From: Microbispora sp. ZYX-F-249
GTDB taxonomy: Bacteria > Actinomycetota > Actinomycetes > Streptosporangiales > Streptosporangiaceae
Assembly: GCF_039649665.1 (NCBI RefSeq)
Contig: NZ_JBDJAW010000011.1
Coordinates: 62,001 to 126,000 of the forward strand
DNA length: 64,000 nt
Direction of reading: 5' to 3'
This document shows positions 38,659-48,348 of this stretch, piece after piece. The translations under genes and the position numbers were made by a program. Below the pieces are notes generated by a model. That model made no database searches. It was not told the DNA's origin and saw only the letters and a list, made by a program, of their open reading frames with translations. How positions within the stretch are numbered: position 1 is the stretch's first letter; every line of letters starts with the position of its first letter.

Positions 38659-39509
38659 GTGAGCGCCCGCGATCGGACGAAGAACAGCCCCTGCGGCCGG
38701 ATCTGCAGGAAGCCGATGATCGCCACGAGGACCACCACCTTGGCGAGGCTGGCGTCGCTCCAGAACTCGGCGTAGGAGTTCAGCAGGCCGAGGCCGATCG
38801 CGGCCAGCACCGCGCCGCGAAGCTGGCCCAGGCCGCCGGCGACGACCACGAGGAACGCGTCGACGATGTAGTACGTCCCGAGCGTCGGCCCGACCGGCCC
38901 GATCAGCGTGAGCGCGACCCCCGCGACTCCGGCGAGGCCGGAGCCGATGAAGAACGTCCGCTGGTCGACCCTTCCGGTGTCGATGCCGCTCGTGGCCGCG
39001 AGCCTCCTGTTCTGCATCACCGCCCGCATGCGCCGCCCCTGCCCGGTCCGGTTCATGTACGCCCAGATCGCGAGCACCGACGCCGCGGCGAGCGCCATGA
39101 TGAACAGCCGGTTGTACGGCAGGATCCCGGCCCCGCCGCGCAGCCAGGCGGGCGAGGACACCTGCACGTTGGGCGCCCCGAACAGGTCACGGGCCAGTTG
39201 CTGGAGCATGAGGCTGGCGCCCCAGGTGAGCAGCAGCGTGTCCAGCGGGCGGCCGTAGAAGCGCCGGACCAGCGTGCGCTCCAGGATCAGGCCCATGACC
39301 CCGGCCACCACGAAGGCGGCCGGGAGGGCGACCAGGAAGCCCACGCCCTGGAGCAGGTAGGCCGTGTAGGCCCCCGCCATGATGAACTCGCCGTGGGCCA
39401 TGTTGATCACGCCCATCTGCCCGAAGGTGAACGTCAGCCCGAGGGCGATGAGCAGCAGGACCGCTCCGATCGACAGCCCGATCGGCAGCTGGTTGACGAT
39501 TCCCTCCAC
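38655..39509 (-). CDS. urtB: Urea ABC transporter permease UrtB
   Basis: 284 residues with seven to eight membrane segments; LivH-type motifs GQMGVINMAHGEFIMAGAYT (about 30-50) and the ATPase-contact MRAVMQNRRLAATSGID (about 160). GTG start, nine bases after the urtA stop. Shorter than the long cyanobacterial UrtB because it lacks an N-terminal extension. Confidence 0.93.
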   Translation of the reverse strand: MEGIVNQLPIGLSIGAVLLLIALGLTFTFGQMGVINMAHGEFIMAGAYTAYLLQGVGFLVALPAAFVVAGVMGLILERTLVRRFYGRPLDTLLLTWGASLMLQQLARDLFGAPNVQVSSPAWLRGGAGILPYNRLFIMALAAASVLAIWAYMNRTGQGRRMRAVMQNRRLAATSGIDTGRVDQRTFFIGSGLAGVAGVALTLIGPVGPTLGTYYIVDAFLVVVAGGLGQLRGAVLAAIGLGLLNSYAEFWSDASLAKVVVLVAIIGFLQIRPQGLFFVRSRALT

Positions 39510-39518
39510 GTCGCCCCG

Positions 39519-40745
39519 TCAGACCAGGCCGCCGGCCCAGGAGTACGTCCTGAGGTAGGGATCGGGCTTGATCGGCTCGCCGGAGTTCCAGACCTCCTTG
39601 ATCTGGCCGTCCGGCTGGACGACCCCGATGCGCGCGGTCTTGTAGACGTGCTGGTTGTCGCCGTCGATGGTGACCTTGCCCTCGGGGCGGTCCAGGGACA
39701 CCCCGCCGGCGGCCTTCTTGACGGCCTCCACGTCGGTGCTCCCGGCCTTCTTGACGGCCTCGGCCCACAGGTGGACGGCGTTGTATCCGGCCTCCATCGG
39801 GTCGGAGGTCACCTTGTCGGCGCCGTACTTCGCCTTGAACGCGGCCACGAACTTCTCGTTCGCCGGGGTGTCGGTCGTCTGGTAGTAGTTCCAGGCCACG
39901 AGGTGCCCGGCGACGTTGTCCACCCCGATGCCCCTGACCTCCTCCTCGGCCACGGACACCGACATGACCGGCATCTGGTCGGCGCTGATCCCGGTGCTCT
40001 TGAGCTGCTTGAAGAACGCGACGTTGCTGTCGCCGTTCAGGGTGTTGAAGACCGCGTCCGGCTTGGCCTCGACGATCTTGTTGACCAGCGTGCTGTACTC
40101 GGTGTGCCCGAGCGGGGTGTACTCCTCGCCGAGGACCTCCATCCCGTTCGCCGCGGCGTACGCCTTGATGATTTTGTTCGCGGTTCTCGGGAAGACGTAG
40201 TCGCTGCCGACGAGGAAAAGCTTTTTCTTGCCCTTCTCCTTCAGGTAGTCGAGCCCGGGGACGATCTGCTGGTTGGTCGTCGCGCCCGTATAGAAGATGT
40301 ACGGCGAGCTTTCCAGGCCCTCGTACTGGACCGGATACCACAGCAGCGCCTTGCGCTTCTCGAAGACGGGGAGCATCGCCTTGCGGCTCGCCGACGTCCA
40401 GCCGCCGAAGACGGTCGCGACCTTGTCCTGCGCGATGAGCTTGGTGGCCTTCTCCGCGAACGTCGGCCAGTCGGAGGCGCCGTCCTCCACGACGGGCTCG
40501 AGCTTCTTGCCCAGCACGCCGCCGGCCGCGTTGACCTCCTCGATCGCGAGCAGCTCGGCGTCCCTGACCGTGACCTCGCTGATGGCCATCGTGCCGCTGA
40601 GGGAGTGCAGGATGCCGACTTTTATGGTGTCAGAACCCCCAGATGAGGCAGATGTACCACTTGTCGAGGATTGTCCGCCGCACGCCGCGAGCGTCGCGGC
40701 CGCGAGAGCGAACACCGCTCCGGCACGCCATAATGAGTTCCGCAA
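39519..40745 (-). CDS. urtA: Urea ABC transporter substrate-binding lipoprotein UrtA
   Basis: 408 residues. A lipoprotein signal peptide ends in the lipobox LAAC (cysteine at residue 22), then a serine/glycine linker and a Leu/Ile/Val-type binding domain starting [20 protein letters not shown]. Outer-face binding of urea delivers it to UrtB/UrtC. The start is TTG at 40745: AAGGAGA lies 5-6 bp upstream and no in-frame ATG or GTG would keep the signal peptide. First gene of the operon, divergent from urease, with a GlnR-like box between. Confidence 0.93.
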   Translation of the reverse strand: MRNSLWRAGAVFALAAATLAACGGQSSTSGTSASSGGSDTIKVGILHSLSGTMAISEVTVRDAELLAIEEVNAAGGVLGKKLEPVVEDGASDWPTFAEKATKLIAQDKVATVFGGWTSASRKAMLPVFEKRKALLWYPVQYEGLESSPYIFYTGATTNQQIVPGLDYLKEKGKKKLFLVGSDYVFPRTANKIIKAYAAANGMEVLGEEYTPLGHTEYSTLVNKIVEAKPDAVFNTLNGDSNVAFFKQLKSTGISADQMPVMSVSVAEEEVRGIGVDNVAGHLVAWNYYQTTDTPANEKFVAAFKAKYGADKVTSDPMEAGYNAVHLWAEAVKKAGSTDVEAVKKAAGGVSLDRPEGKVTIDGDNQHVYKTARIGVVQPDGQIKEVWNSGEPIKPDPYLRTYSWAGGLV

Positions 40746-40877
40746 TTGCCTCTCCTTGCCGCTACGGCCCCCGCGCCGATCCGTCTGCCGTCAAGGTGGG
40801 CGCGCGGTATTTCCCGCCGAAATCCCGGCCGTTAACAACTCATTAGCGGAAGCTCACCGCCGTCCGGATACGCGTAC

Positions 40878-40904
40878 GAAATCGGCGGGTAACGCCGAGG
40901 AAAC
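40878..40904. promoter_or_regulatory. GlnR-like box between urt and ure operons
   Basis: GAAAT (40878-40882), N6, GTAAC (40889-40893), N6, GAAAC (40900-40904). This matches the alternating GTnAC-N6-GaAAC half-sites of the actinomycete nitrogen regulator GlnR. It lies directly upstream of a TATCGT box (40915-40920) placed 6 nt before the ureA start, a position suited to activation of urease; it may also serve urtA 130 bp away. Confidence 0.72.
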
Positions 40905-40926
40905 GCCGGGTACCTATCGTCCCGCC

Positions 40927-41229
40927 ATGCGGCTCACTCCACACGAACAGGAACGGCTCCTCATCCACGTCGCCGCGGGCGTGGCCCGCGAGCGCAAGGA
41001 GCGCGGCCTTCGCCTCAACCATCCGGAGGCGACGGCCCTGATCGCGTCCTTCCTCCTGGAGGGCGCCCGCGACGGCCGCAGCGTCGCCGACCTGATGGAC
41101 GCCGGCCGCAAGGTCCTGCGCCGCGAGGACGTCATGGAGGGCGTGCCCGAGATGCTGGAGTCCGTCCAGATCGAGGCGACCTTCCCCGACGGCACCAAGC
41201 TCGTCACCGTGCACAACCCGATCGCATGA
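40927..41229 (+). CDS. ureA: Urease subunit gamma
   Basis: 100 residues, the usual length, with [20 protein letters not shown] and [20 protein letters not shown]. Structural subunit of the cytoplasmic nickel enzyme that hydrolyses urea to ammonia and carbonate. TATCGT lies 6 nt before the ATG with no ribosome site, so translation may be leaderless. Overlaps ureB by 4 bp (ATGA). First gene of ureABCFGD. Confidence 0.96.
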   Translation: MRLTPHEQERLLIHVAAGVARERKERGLRLNHPEATALIASFLLEGARDGRSVADLMDAGRKVLRREDVMEGVPEMLESVQIEATFPDGTKLVTVHNPIA

Positions 41230-41570
41230 GTACGCCGAGCTTCGAGGGCGTGCCCGGCGAGATCCTGTGCGGCGACGGCGACGTGCCGCTGAACCCCGGC
41301 AGGGAGCGGATCACCCTGAGAGTCGTCAACACCGCCGACCGGCCGGTGCAGGTCGGGTCGCACTACCACTTCGCCGCGGCCAACCCCGGCCTGGAGTTCG
41401 ACCGGGAGGCGGCCCGGGGCACCCGCCTCGACATCCCGGCGGGCACCGCGATCAGGTTCGAGCCCGGGGTGGAGCGCGACGTCACGCTGGTCCCGCTCGC
41501 GGGGAACCGCGTCGTCCCCGGACTGCGCCCCGAGTGGGCCGGTCCCCTCGACGGGAGGACCGATGTCTAG
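41226..41570 (+). CDS. ureB: Urease subunit beta
   Basis: 114 residues with the family core [20 protein letters not shown] and [20 protein letters not shown]. Forms the trimeric structural core with UreA and UreC. Coupled to ureA by a 4-bp overlap and to ureC by an 8-bp overlap. Confidence 0.96.
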   Translation: MSTPSFEGVPGEILCGDGDVPLNPGRERITLRVVNTADRPVQVGSHYHFAAANPGLEFDREAARGTRLDIPAGTAIRFEPGVERDVTLVPLAGNRVVPGLRPEWAGPLDGRTDV

Positions 41571-43281
41571 CGTCGAGCGCGCGCGCTACGCCGCGCTGTA
41601 CGGCCCCACCACCGGCGACCGGGTGCGCCTGGCCGACACCGGCCTGTACGTCGAGGTGACCGAGGACCTGTCGATGGGACCCGCCGGGGCGGGCGACGAG
41701 GCGGTGTTCGGCGGCGGCAAGGTCATCCGCGAGTCGATGGGGCAGGCGCGCACCACGAGGGCGGAGGGCGCGGCCGACCTGGTCATCACGGGCGCGGTGA
41801 TCCTCGACCACTGGGGCGTGGTCAAGGCCGACATCGGCGTCCGCGACGGCCGGATCGCGGCGATCGGCAAGGCCGGCAACCCCGACACGATGGACGGCGT
41901 CCACCCGGACCTCGTCATCGGCCCGTCCACCGAGATCCTCGCGGCGAACGGCAAGATCGTCACCGCGGGCGCGGTCGACTCCCACGTCCACCTGATCTGC
42001 CCGCAGATCCTCGACGAGGCGCTCGCCTCGGGCGTGACCACGGTCGTCGGCGGCGGCACAGGACCCGCCGAGGGCACGAAGGCCACCACCGTGACCGGGA
42101 CCTGGTACCTCGGCCGGATGCTGGAGTCCCTGGACTCCTACCCGGTGAACGTGGCCCTGCTCGGCAAGGGCAACACGGTCAGCGAGGAGGGGCTGCTCGA
42201 ACAGTTGAGAGCCGGGGCGTCGGGCTTCAAGCTGCACGAGGACTGGGGCACCACCCCCGCCGCCATCGACGCCTGCCTGCGGGTCTGCGACGCCACCGGG
42301 GTGCAGGTCGCCATTCACACCGACACGCTGAACGAGGCCGGTTTCGTGGAGTCGACTCTGCGGGCCATCGGCGGGCGGGCCATCCACGCCTACCACACCG
42401 AGGGCGCCGGAGGCGGCCACGCCCCGGACATCATCACGGTGGCCTCCCACGCCAACGTGCTGCCCTCGTCCACGAACCCGACCAGGCCGCACACGGTCAA
42501 CACCCACCACGAGCACCTGGACATGCTCATGGTGTGCCACCATCTCAATCCCGCCATCCCGGAGGACCTGGCCTTCGCCGAGTCGCGGATCCGGCCGACG
42601 ACGATGGCGGCCGAAGACGTCCTGCACGACATGGGCGCGATCTCGATGATCGGCTCGGACTCCCAGGCCATGGGCCGGGTCGGCGAGACGATCATCCGTA
42701 CGTGGCAGACGGCGCACGTGATGAAGCGGCGCCGCGGGGCGCTGCCGGGCGACGGCCCCGCCGACAACCTCCGCGCCCGCCGGTACGTGGCGAAATACAC
42801 GATCAACCCGGCGATCGCCCACGGGCTGGACGCGGAGATCGGGTCGGTGGAGCCCGGCAAGCTCGCCGACCTCGTGCTGTGGAGCCCGGCCTTCTTCGGG
42901 GTCAAGCCCGACCTCGTCGTGAAGGGCGGCGTCATCGCGTACGCCCAGATGGGTGACGCGAACGCGTCGATCCCGACGCCGCAGCCCGTGCTCCCCCGCC
43001 CCATGTTCGGCGCGGCACCGGTCACCGCCGCCGCGACCTCGCTGCACTTCGTGGCGCCCCTCGCGCTGGAGGACGGCCTGGCCGGCCGCCTCGCCGTCGG
43101 CAGACGGCTGGTCCCGGTGGCCGACGTCCGCGCCCGGCGCAAGGACGCCATGCCGCTCAACGACGCCCTGCCGGACATCCGGGTGGATCCCGACACCTTC
43201 GCCGTACGCGTGGACGGCGAGCTGATCGAGCCCGCCCCGGCCGAGTCGCTGCCGATGGCGCAGCGCTACTTCCTCTTCTGA
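41563..43281 (+). CDS. ureC: Urease subunit alpha (catalytic)
   Basis: 572 residues, normal length. All catalytic residues are present: nickel ligands H141 and H143 in DSHVH, the carbamylated K223 in [10 protein letters not shown]252 and H278, and D365 in GSDSQAMG; the flap cysteine and general acid C325/H326 lie in MVCHHL. GGGAGG lies 4 bp before the ATG. The stop overlaps the ureF start (TGATG). Confidence 0.98.
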   Translation: MSSVERARYAALYGPTTGDRVRLADTGLYVEVTEDLSMGPAGAGDEAVFGGGKVIRESMGQARTTRAEGAADLVITGAVILDHWGVVKADIGVRDGRIAAIGKAGNPDTMDGVHPDLVIGPSTEILAANGKIVTAGAVDSHVHLICPQILDEALASGVTTVVGGGTGPAEGTKATTVTGTWYLGRMLESLDSYPVNVALLGKGNTVSEEGLLEQLRAGASGFKLHEDWGTTPAAIDACLRVCDATGVQVAIHTDTLNEAGFVESTLRAIGGRAIHAYHTEGAGGGHAPDIITVASHANVLPSSTNPTRPHTVNTHHEHLDMLMVCHHLNPAIPEDLAFAESRIRPTTMAAEDVLHDMGAISMIGSDSQAMGRVGETIIRTWQTAHVMKRRRGALPGDGPADNLRARRYVAKYTINPAIAHGLDAEIGSVEPGKLADLVLWSPAFFGVKPDLVVKGGVIAYAQMGDANASIPTPQPVLPRPMFGAAPVTAAATSLHFVAPLALEDGLAGRLAVGRRLVPVADVRARRKDAMPLNDALPDIRVDPDTFAVRVDGELIEPAPAESLPMAQRYFLF

Positions 43282-44153
43282 TGTCCGCCGTGAAGGGGGA
43301 CGCCGCGCTGCTGCTGCTGGCCGATTCCCGGCTGCCGGCGGGCGGGCACGCCCATTCGGGCGGCGTGGAGGAGGCCGTACGGCTGGGCGCCGTCACCGGC
43401 ACAGACGACCTGGCGCGGTTCCTGCGCGGCAGGCTCGCCACCTCCGGCCTCGTCACCGCCGCGCTCGCCGCCGCCGCGTGCGAGCTGGCGGTCTCCGAGG
43501 TCGTCCGGGGACCCGCAGCCGGCCGCGGCGGCGGTGCCGGTGCCGATGCCGATGCCGATGCCGATGCCGATGGTGAGCCGGTGGCGGCGCTGTGGCGGCG
43601 GCTGGACGCCGAGGCCGACGCCCGGACCGCCTCGCCCGCTCAGCGGGAGGCCTCGCGCACCCAGGGACGGCTCCTGCTGCGCACGGCCCGCCGGATGTGG
43701 CCCTCGGCCGCGCTGGACGTGCTGGTGCGAGCGGTGCCCGACGGTCCGCACCATCCGGTCGCGCTCGGCGCGGTCGCGGCCTCCGCGGGGTGCGAGCCCC
43801 TCCAGGCCGCGCTGGCCGCCGCCTACGCGACGGTCACCGGCCCGGCCACGGCCGCGGTGCGGCTCCTCGGCCTCGACCCGGTCGCCGTCCACCGCCTGCT
43901 CGCCGGCCTCGCGCCCGCGCTCGACGAGACGGCCCACGCCGCCTGCGAGTCGCTCCCGGACGCCCTCCCGCTCGACGATGAACCGTACGACGAGCCGTAC
44001 GAGGAGCCCGGCGAGGAGCCGGACGATCGCGGCACGGGACGGCACGCGGGTCGGCGGGCGGCGTGGCGGGCGCTGCCCGGGCACGGCGCGCCCGCGCTCG
44101 ACCTCCTGGCGGAGGGACACCTGACCAATCCGGCCAAGCTCTTCGTCTCCTGA
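43281..44153 (+). CDS. ureF: Urease accessory protein UreF
   Basis: 290 residues, about 60 longer than usual. Family sequence is visible at both ends ([20 protein letters not shown] and [15 protein letters not shown]). Two inserts are not typical: a glycine/alanine-aspartate run ([15 protein letters not shown], about 84-97) coded by a 6-bp microsatellite, and an acidic, proline-rich [14 protein letters not shown] segment near 233-248. UreF acts with UreD and UreG in nickel loading. ATG overlaps the ureC stop. Confidence 0.92.
   Translation: MSAVKGDAALLLLADSRLPAGGHAHSGGVEEAVRLGAVTGTDDLARFLRGRLATSGLVTAALAAAACELAVSEVVRGPAAGRGGGAGADADADADADGEPVAALWRRLDAEADARTASPAQREASRTQGRLLLRTARRMWPSAALDVLVRAVPDGPHHPVALGAVAASAGCEPLQAALAAAYATVTGPATAAVRLLGLDPVAVHRLLAGLAPALDETAHAACESLPDALPLDDEPYDEPYEEPGEEPDDRGTGRHAGRRAAWRALPGHGAPALDLLAEGHLTNPAKLFVS
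43542..43571 (+). repeat. 6-bp microsatellite inside ureF
   Basis: Five perfect copies of GCCGAT (43542-43571), preceded by a one-base variant copy. It codes for alternating Ala-Asp and keeps the frame whatever the copy number. Confidence 0.92.
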
Positions 44154-44193
44154 CCTCCCACCCGGCCATCACGCGAGAAAGACGAGGTTCCCC

Positions 44194-44919
44194 ATGGGCG
44201 CTCACCACGACGACGTCCACGACCCGGCCGAGCCGCACGGGCGGGCGCTCCGCCTCGGCATCGGCGGGCCGGTCGGCAGCGGCAAGACCGCCCTGGTGGC
44301 GGCGCTGTGCCGCAGTCTCGGGCCGACCCTGCGGCTCGGGGTCGTGACCAACGACATCTACACCACCGAGGACGCCGACTTCCTGCGCCGCGCGGGGGTC
44401 GTCGACCCCGGGCGCATCCTCGCCGTGCAGACCGGCTGCTGCCCGCACACCGCGATCCGCGACGACATCGCGGCCAACCTGGACGCCGTCGAGACGCTGG
44501 AAGAGCGGTTCGGGCCGCTCGACCTCGTCATCGTCGAGAGCGGCGGCGACAACCTCACCGCGACCTTCAGCCGGGGCCTGGCCGACCGGCAGATCTTCGT
44601 GCTCGACGTGTCGGGCGGCGACAAGGTGCCGCGCAAGGGCGGGCCGGGGGTGACCTCGGCCGACCTGCTCGTGGTCAACAAGACCGACCTCGCGCCGATG
44701 GTCGGCGCCGATCTGACCGTGATGTCCCGCGACGCGGCGGCCGTACGGGACGGCAAGCCGGTGCTGTTCACCTCGATCAGGGAGGACAGGTCCGCGCACA
44801 CCGTCGCCGAGTGGGTGGTGACCATGGTCGAGGCCTGGCGGCGCGAGCACGGGGAACCGCACCACCACGCCGCCCACAGCACCTCCCACGGTAACGCCAG
44901 CCCGGCCGCGGCGACCTGA
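44194..44919 (+). CDS. ureG: Urease accessory GTPase UreG
   Basis: 241 residues. P-loop [16 protein letters not shown] (about 25-40), the metal site C-P-H in [12 protein letters not shown], and [10 protein letters not shown] and VNKTDLAP (guanine specificity). A histidine-containing N-terminus ([15 protein letters not shown]) and a histidine-rich C-terminal tail ([11 protein letters not shown]) are likely to bind nickel. It powers metallocentre assembly with UreF and UreD. Forty bases separate it from ureF. Confidence 0.95.
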   Translation: MGAHHDDVHDPAEPHGRALRLGIGGPVGSGKTALVAALCRSLGPTLRLGVVTNDIYTTEDADFLRRAGVVDPGRILAVQTGCCPHTAIRDDIAANLDAVETLEERFGPLDLVIVESGGDNLTATFSRGLADRQIFVLDVSGGDKVPRKGGPGVTSADLLVVNKTDLAPMVGADLTVMSRDAAAVRDGKPVLFTSIREDRSAHTVAEWVVTMVEAWRREHGEPHHHAAHSTSHGNASPAAAT

Positions 44920-44920
44920 C

Positions 44921-45706
44921 ATGGCATCCGGCGCCGTGACGGCGCGGGCGCTGATCCGCACGGAGGCCGCGCGCGGAGGGCGGACCCGGCTGGAGACGCT
45001 CCGCTCCGACCCGCCGCTGACACTGCGGCAGACCGGTCCCCGGCGGGTCCACCTCGTCTCGACGGGCGCGGGCCCGCTGCGCGGGGACCGCCTCGACCTC
45101 GCCGTGGACGTCGCCCCCGGCACCACGCTGGAGGTCCGCTCGGTGGCCGCCACGCTGGTGCTGCCCGGTCTCGCGGACACCCCCTCGGTCATGGTCGTCC
45201 GGGCGCGGGTCGGGGCCGGCGCCGCCCTGCGCTTCTCCCCCGAGCCGACCGTCCTCGCCGCCGGATGCGACCACCGCCTCGTCGTACGGCTCTCGCTCGC
45301 CGAGGACGCCACGGTCTTCTGGCGGGAGGAGATCGTGTTCGGGCGGCACGGCGAACGGCCGGGGCGCGGCCACGCGCGGTTCGACGCGACCGTGGCCGGG
45401 CGGCCCCTGCTCCGCCAGGACCTCCTGATCGGCGAGGACGCCGTGGACGGCAGCCCGGCCGTCTACGGGGACGCCCGGTGCGTCGGCTCGACCCTTCTCG
45501 CGGGCCCCGCCTGGGCTGACGAGCCGGACGCTGAGCGGGAGCGGCGGGCCGTCCTGGGGGACGGCTGGGCGTCCCTGCCCCTGGCCGGTCCCGGCGTGCA
45601 GGTCTGCGCGCTCGGCGCGGACGCCGTCCAGCTCAGGGAACGCCTGCGGCGCGGCGAGGATGCCGCACACCCCGTCCCGCCGGCCGGACCACTCGCCGCC
45701 GCATAG
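44921..45706 (+). CDS. ureD: Urease accessory protein UreD
   Basis: 261 residues. UreD/UreH signatures: LRQTGPRRVHLVSTGAGPLR and RGHARFDATVAGRPLLRQD. Acts as scaffold for the UreFG complex on the apo-urease. It begins one base after the ureG stop. Its last ~15 residues (PVPPAGPLAAA region) fall inside a 36-bp imperfect repeat that continues past the stop, so the C-terminus may have been remodelled by repeat expansion. Confidence 0.93.
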   Translation: MASGAVTARALIRTEAARGGRTRLETLRSDPPLTLRQTGPRRVHLVSTGAGPLRGDRLDLAVDVAPGTTLEVRSVAATLVLPGLADTPSVMVVRARVGAGAALRFSPEPTVLAAGCDHRLVVRLSLAEDATVFWREEIVFGRHGERPGRGHARFDATVAGRPLLRQDLLIGEDAVDGSPAVYGDARCVGSTLLAGPAWADEPDAERERRAVLGDGWASLPLAGPGVQVCALGADAVQLRERLRRGEDAAHPVPPAGPLAAA

Positions 45707-45782
45707 CCCGGCCCGCCGACCGGACCACCCGCCGCCGCACACCCCGTATCGCCGCCCCGGCCACTCGCCGCCGCACACCCGT
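45663..45782 (+). repeat. 36-bp imperfect tandem repeat across the ureD stop
   Basis: Three units (45663-45698, 45699-45734, 45735-45770) and a partial fourth. Each follows the pattern CCGCAC-ACC-CCG then CGCCGGCCGGACCAC-CG with a few changes. Units begin inside the ureD coding region and run into the intergenic space. Confidence 0.78.
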
Positions 45783-45866
45783 CCGACCGCCGGGACCACC
45801 CTTTCCCACACCGGCCGGCGGTGGCCGGGGCTGAAACTCGCCGCCTCGCGCCGTAGCCTGGTGATC

Positions 45867-46349
45867 GTGTCGGAACCCACGCAGCACCCCGGCCTGCCGC
45901 GGCGAGGCACCAGCGTGGCCGGCGTCCTGCGGGCCGCCGGCGTGTTCGTCGCGGGGTTCGCGCTGGCCGTGACCGCGCTGCTCCCGTGGGCCGGCCTCAC
46001 CGCCGAGTTCGGCATCCTCGACGCGTCGCTCACGCACGCCGTGCGCGGCGTGGACGCGGGCTCCGGCTGGTTCGTGCTGGGCGCCGGGATCACGGCCATG
46101 CTGCTCGGCGTGCTCGGCGCGGCGCGGAACTGGCTGTTCACCGGGCTGGCGATCCTGCCCGGCGCGGTGGCCGCCTTCGCGCTGGCCATGTTCCTCGCCG
46201 ACCCGCGCGACCTCGTGGGCCGGCTCGACTTCCGGGTCGCCGGGCTGCTGCGGGTGCATCCCACGATCCAGTACGGCTGGTTCGCCGCCCTGCTGGCCTC
46301 GGTCGTGCTGGCCGTCCTGGCCGCCGCCGCGCTGCTGCGCCGCCGGTGA
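45867..46349 (+). CDS. Small membrane protein, four hydrophobic segments
   Basis: 160 residues with segments near 24-44, 66-84, 90-110 and 135-155. Family not recognised with certainty; it resembles generic Trp-associated or TIGR02234-type actinobacterial membrane proteins only by layout. GTG start with TAGCCT at 45854-45859, 7 nt upstream, so probably leaderless. It is convergent with era, four bases between stops. Confidence 0.7.
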   Translation: MSEPTQHPGLPRRGTSVAGVLRAAGVFVAGFALAVTALLPWAGLTAEFGILDASLTHAVRGVDAGSGWFVLGAGITAMLLGVLGAARNWLFTGLAILPGAVAAFALAMFLADPRDLVGRLDFRVAGLLRVHPTIQYGWFAALLASVVLAVLAAAALLRRR

Positions 46350-46353
46350 CCCG

Positions 46354-47265
46354 TCAGTCGTAGAAGCCGAGCCGCCGCAGCTGCTTGGGGTCGCGCTGCC
46401 ACTCCTTGGCGACCTTCACCCGCAGGTCGAGGTAGATCCGGGTGCCGAGGAGCGCCTCGATCTGCTGCCGGGCGCGGGTGCCCACGTCCTTGAGCCTCGC
46501 GCCGCCCGGGCCGATCACGATCGCCTTCTGCGAGGGACGCTCGACGAACATGTGGGCGTACACGTCGAGGAGATCGTCACGGCCCTCCCGGGGGTGCATC
46601 TCCTCGACCACCACCGCGATCGAGTGGGGCAGCTCGTCCCGCACGCCCTCCAGCGCGGCCTCCCGGATCAGCTCGGCGACCAGCACCTGCTCCGGCTCGT
46701 CGGTCAGCTCCCCTCCGGCGTACAGCGGGGGCGACTCCGGCAGCCGCTTGACGAGCACGTCGGCGAGGACCTCGAGCTGCTCGCCGCCCTGCGCGGACAC
46801 CGGGACGATCTCCGCGAACTCGGCCAGCGCGGACACCGCCAGAAGCTGGTGCGCGATCTGCTCGCGGGTGGCCAGGTCGCACTTGGTGACGACCGCCACC
46901 ACCGGGGTCTTCTTGACGGCCGCGAGCTTTTCGACGATGAACCGGTCGCCCTTGCCGATCGGCTCGTTGGCCGGGACGCAGAACCCGATGACGTCGACCT
47001 CGGTGAGCGTGGACAGCACCAGGCTGTCGAGCCGCTCCCCCAGGAGCGTGCGGGGACGGTGGAAGCCGGGGGTGTCCACGATCACCAGCTGGGCGTCCGG
47101 CCGGTGGACGATGCCGCGGATGGCCCGCCGCGTCGTCTGCGGCTTGGACGAGGTGATCGCCACCTTGGTGCCGACCAGGGCGTTCATCAACGTCGACTTG
47201 CCGACGTTGGGCCTGCCGACGAAGCAGGCGAAGCCCGCCCGGAAACCGCTCGGTTCGGCGTTCAT
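46354..47265 (-). CDS. era: GTPase Era
   Basis: 303 residues. GTPase motifs GRPNVGKST (G1, about 17), DTPGFH (G3), VTKCDL (G4) and VSAQ (G5) are intact, followed by a KH domain with IGPGGARLKDVGTRARQQIE. Era assists 30S subunit maturation by binding 16S rRNA near its 3' end. It is the last gene of a run with the lipoprotein and deaminase-like genes, starting two bases after the latter's stop. Confidence 0.96.
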   Translation of the reverse strand: MNAEPSGFRAGFACFVGRPNVGKSTLMNALVGTKVAITSSKPQTTRRAIRGIVHRPDAQLVIVDTPGFHRPRTLLGERLDSLVLSTLTEVDVIGFCVPANEPIGKGDRFIVEKLAAVKKTPVVAVVTKCDLATREQIAHQLLAVSALAEFAEIVPVSAQGGEQLEVLADVLVKRLPESPPLYAGGELTDEPEQVLVAELIREAALEGVRDELPHSIAVVVEEMHPREGRDDLLDVYAHMFVERPSQKAIVIGPGGARLKDVGTRARQQIEALLGTRIYLDLRVKVAKEWQRDPKQLRRLGFYD

Positions 47266-47267
47266 CG

Positions 47268-47603
47268 TCAGATGTACCGGCCCTTCAGCGAGCCGTCCGG
47301 AGCGGCCAGGAAGAGCGTGCCGTTCCCCATGTCCTCGACGACGGCCACGTCCGGCTCCGCCGGGTCGTCGGCCTCGGTGACGATCGCCGCGGCCTCCAGG
47401 GACTTCGCCCCGCTGGACACGGCCATGGCCACGGCCGCCTGCAGGGCCGAGAGCCGGAGCGAGGGCAACTCCACCGTGGTCGCGGCGTACGTCCGGCCGG
47501 TCTCGTCGCGCACCGCGGCGCCCTCGGGAGTGCCGCCGCGCGCCCGCGCCGACCTGGCCAGCGTGATGATCTTGTTGTCCTCGGGGTCCAGCGTCTCTGT
47601 CAC
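47268..47603 (-). CDS. Cytidine-deaminase-like protein lacking zinc ligands
   Basis: 111 residues with the fold pattern of cytidine deaminase (VRDETGRTYAATTVELPSLR, then ALQAAVAMAVSSGAKSLEAAAIV) but without the CAE and PCxxC motifs that bind zinc; ALQAA stands where CAE should be. It is therefore probably not a deaminase. Small genes of this sort are commonly found just before era in actinomycetes. GTG start overlapping the lipoprotein gene stop by 4 bp (GTGA), and two bases before era. Confidence 0.8.
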   Translation of the reverse strand: MTETLDPEDNKIITLARSARARGGTPEGAAVRDETGRTYAATTVELPSLRLSALQAAVAMAVSSGAKSLEAAAIVTEADDPAEPDVAVVEDMGNGTLFLAAPDGSLKGRYI

Positions 47604-48259
47604 GCGTCAAGCGTACCGACCTCGCGGACGAGCAGCCGTGTCAGTTCGGCCGTACGGGCCGGGTCGGGCGGGGTCAGGCCGGCGTGCACGAGCGCGATCA
47701 GCGTGTGGCCGGAGCGGGCGACGACCAGGTGCATGCGGTAGGGGTAGCCGCCGACCCGGCCGGCCAGGGCGCGGCCGGCCGCGTCCGCGCCGCCGATCCC
47801 GGGCAGCGACGTCCACGTGGCCGCCAGGCGGTCGTACGGCGTGCCGGCGTCGGCCGTCGCGCAGCGGGCGAGGGCGTCGCGGAGCGCGGCGAGATGCCCG
47901 GCCGCCTCGCCGCCGTCGTAGACGGCGACGCCGACACCGGCGAGCTCGCCGGTGTGCGCGCCCTGGTAGGTGGCGGCGGCCGTGCCACCGAGCCCCTCGC
48001 GCGGGAGCCTGCCCGCGGCCGCGTCGAAGAGCACCCGGCAGGCGTGGGCGCGGGGCCGGAACGGCGGGCGCCAGGGCGCCCGGGCGTGGCTGAAGAACGT
48101 GTCGGGAAGGCCGTCCATCCTGCGGAGAAGGGTCCGAAGACCGCTCGCGTCGCCCGTCTTCGCGGGGGCCCGGACGGCGGCGTAGGTGACCTCGCCGGTG
48201 CCGCACCCGCCGGTGGCCAGGACCAGGCAGCCCGCGACGGCCGCGTGGACGATCCGCAT
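47600..48259 (-). CDS. Probable lipoprotein of unknown function
   Basis: 219 residues with a signal peptide MRIVHAAVAGCLVLATGGCG, whose cysteine 19 could be lipidated although the lipobox is imperfect. No known domain follows; the mature part contains RAHACRVLFDAAAGRLPREG and ends in VREVGTLDA. GGGAGG sits before the ATG. It overlaps the deaminase-like gene by 4 bp, which ties it to era. Confidence 0.75.
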   Translation of the reverse strand: MRIVHAAVAGCLVLATGGCGTGEVTYAAVRAPAKTGDASGLRTLLRRMDGLPDTFFSHARAPWRPPFRPRAHACRVLFDAAAGRLPREGLGGTAAATYQGAHTGELAGVGVAVYDGGEAAGHLAALRDALARCATADAGTPYDRLAATWTSLPGIGGADAAGRALAGRVGGYPYRMHLVVARSGHTLIALVHAGLTPPDPARTAELTRLLVREVGTLDA

Positions 48260-48320
48260 ACCCGCCTCCCCGCTTTGCCGGAGGTTTCCTTCCCCGGACC
48301 GCGTACGGGTAATCACATTG

Positions 48321-48348
48321 CGTAATCGATACGGCGTAATCGATACGG
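48321..48348. repeat. 14-bp tandem repeat upstream of the lipoprotein gene
   Basis: CGTAATCGATACGG occurs twice without a gap (48321-48334 and 48335-48348), ending at the start of a hairpin. Each copy includes the palindrome ATCGAT. Confidence 0.8.
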
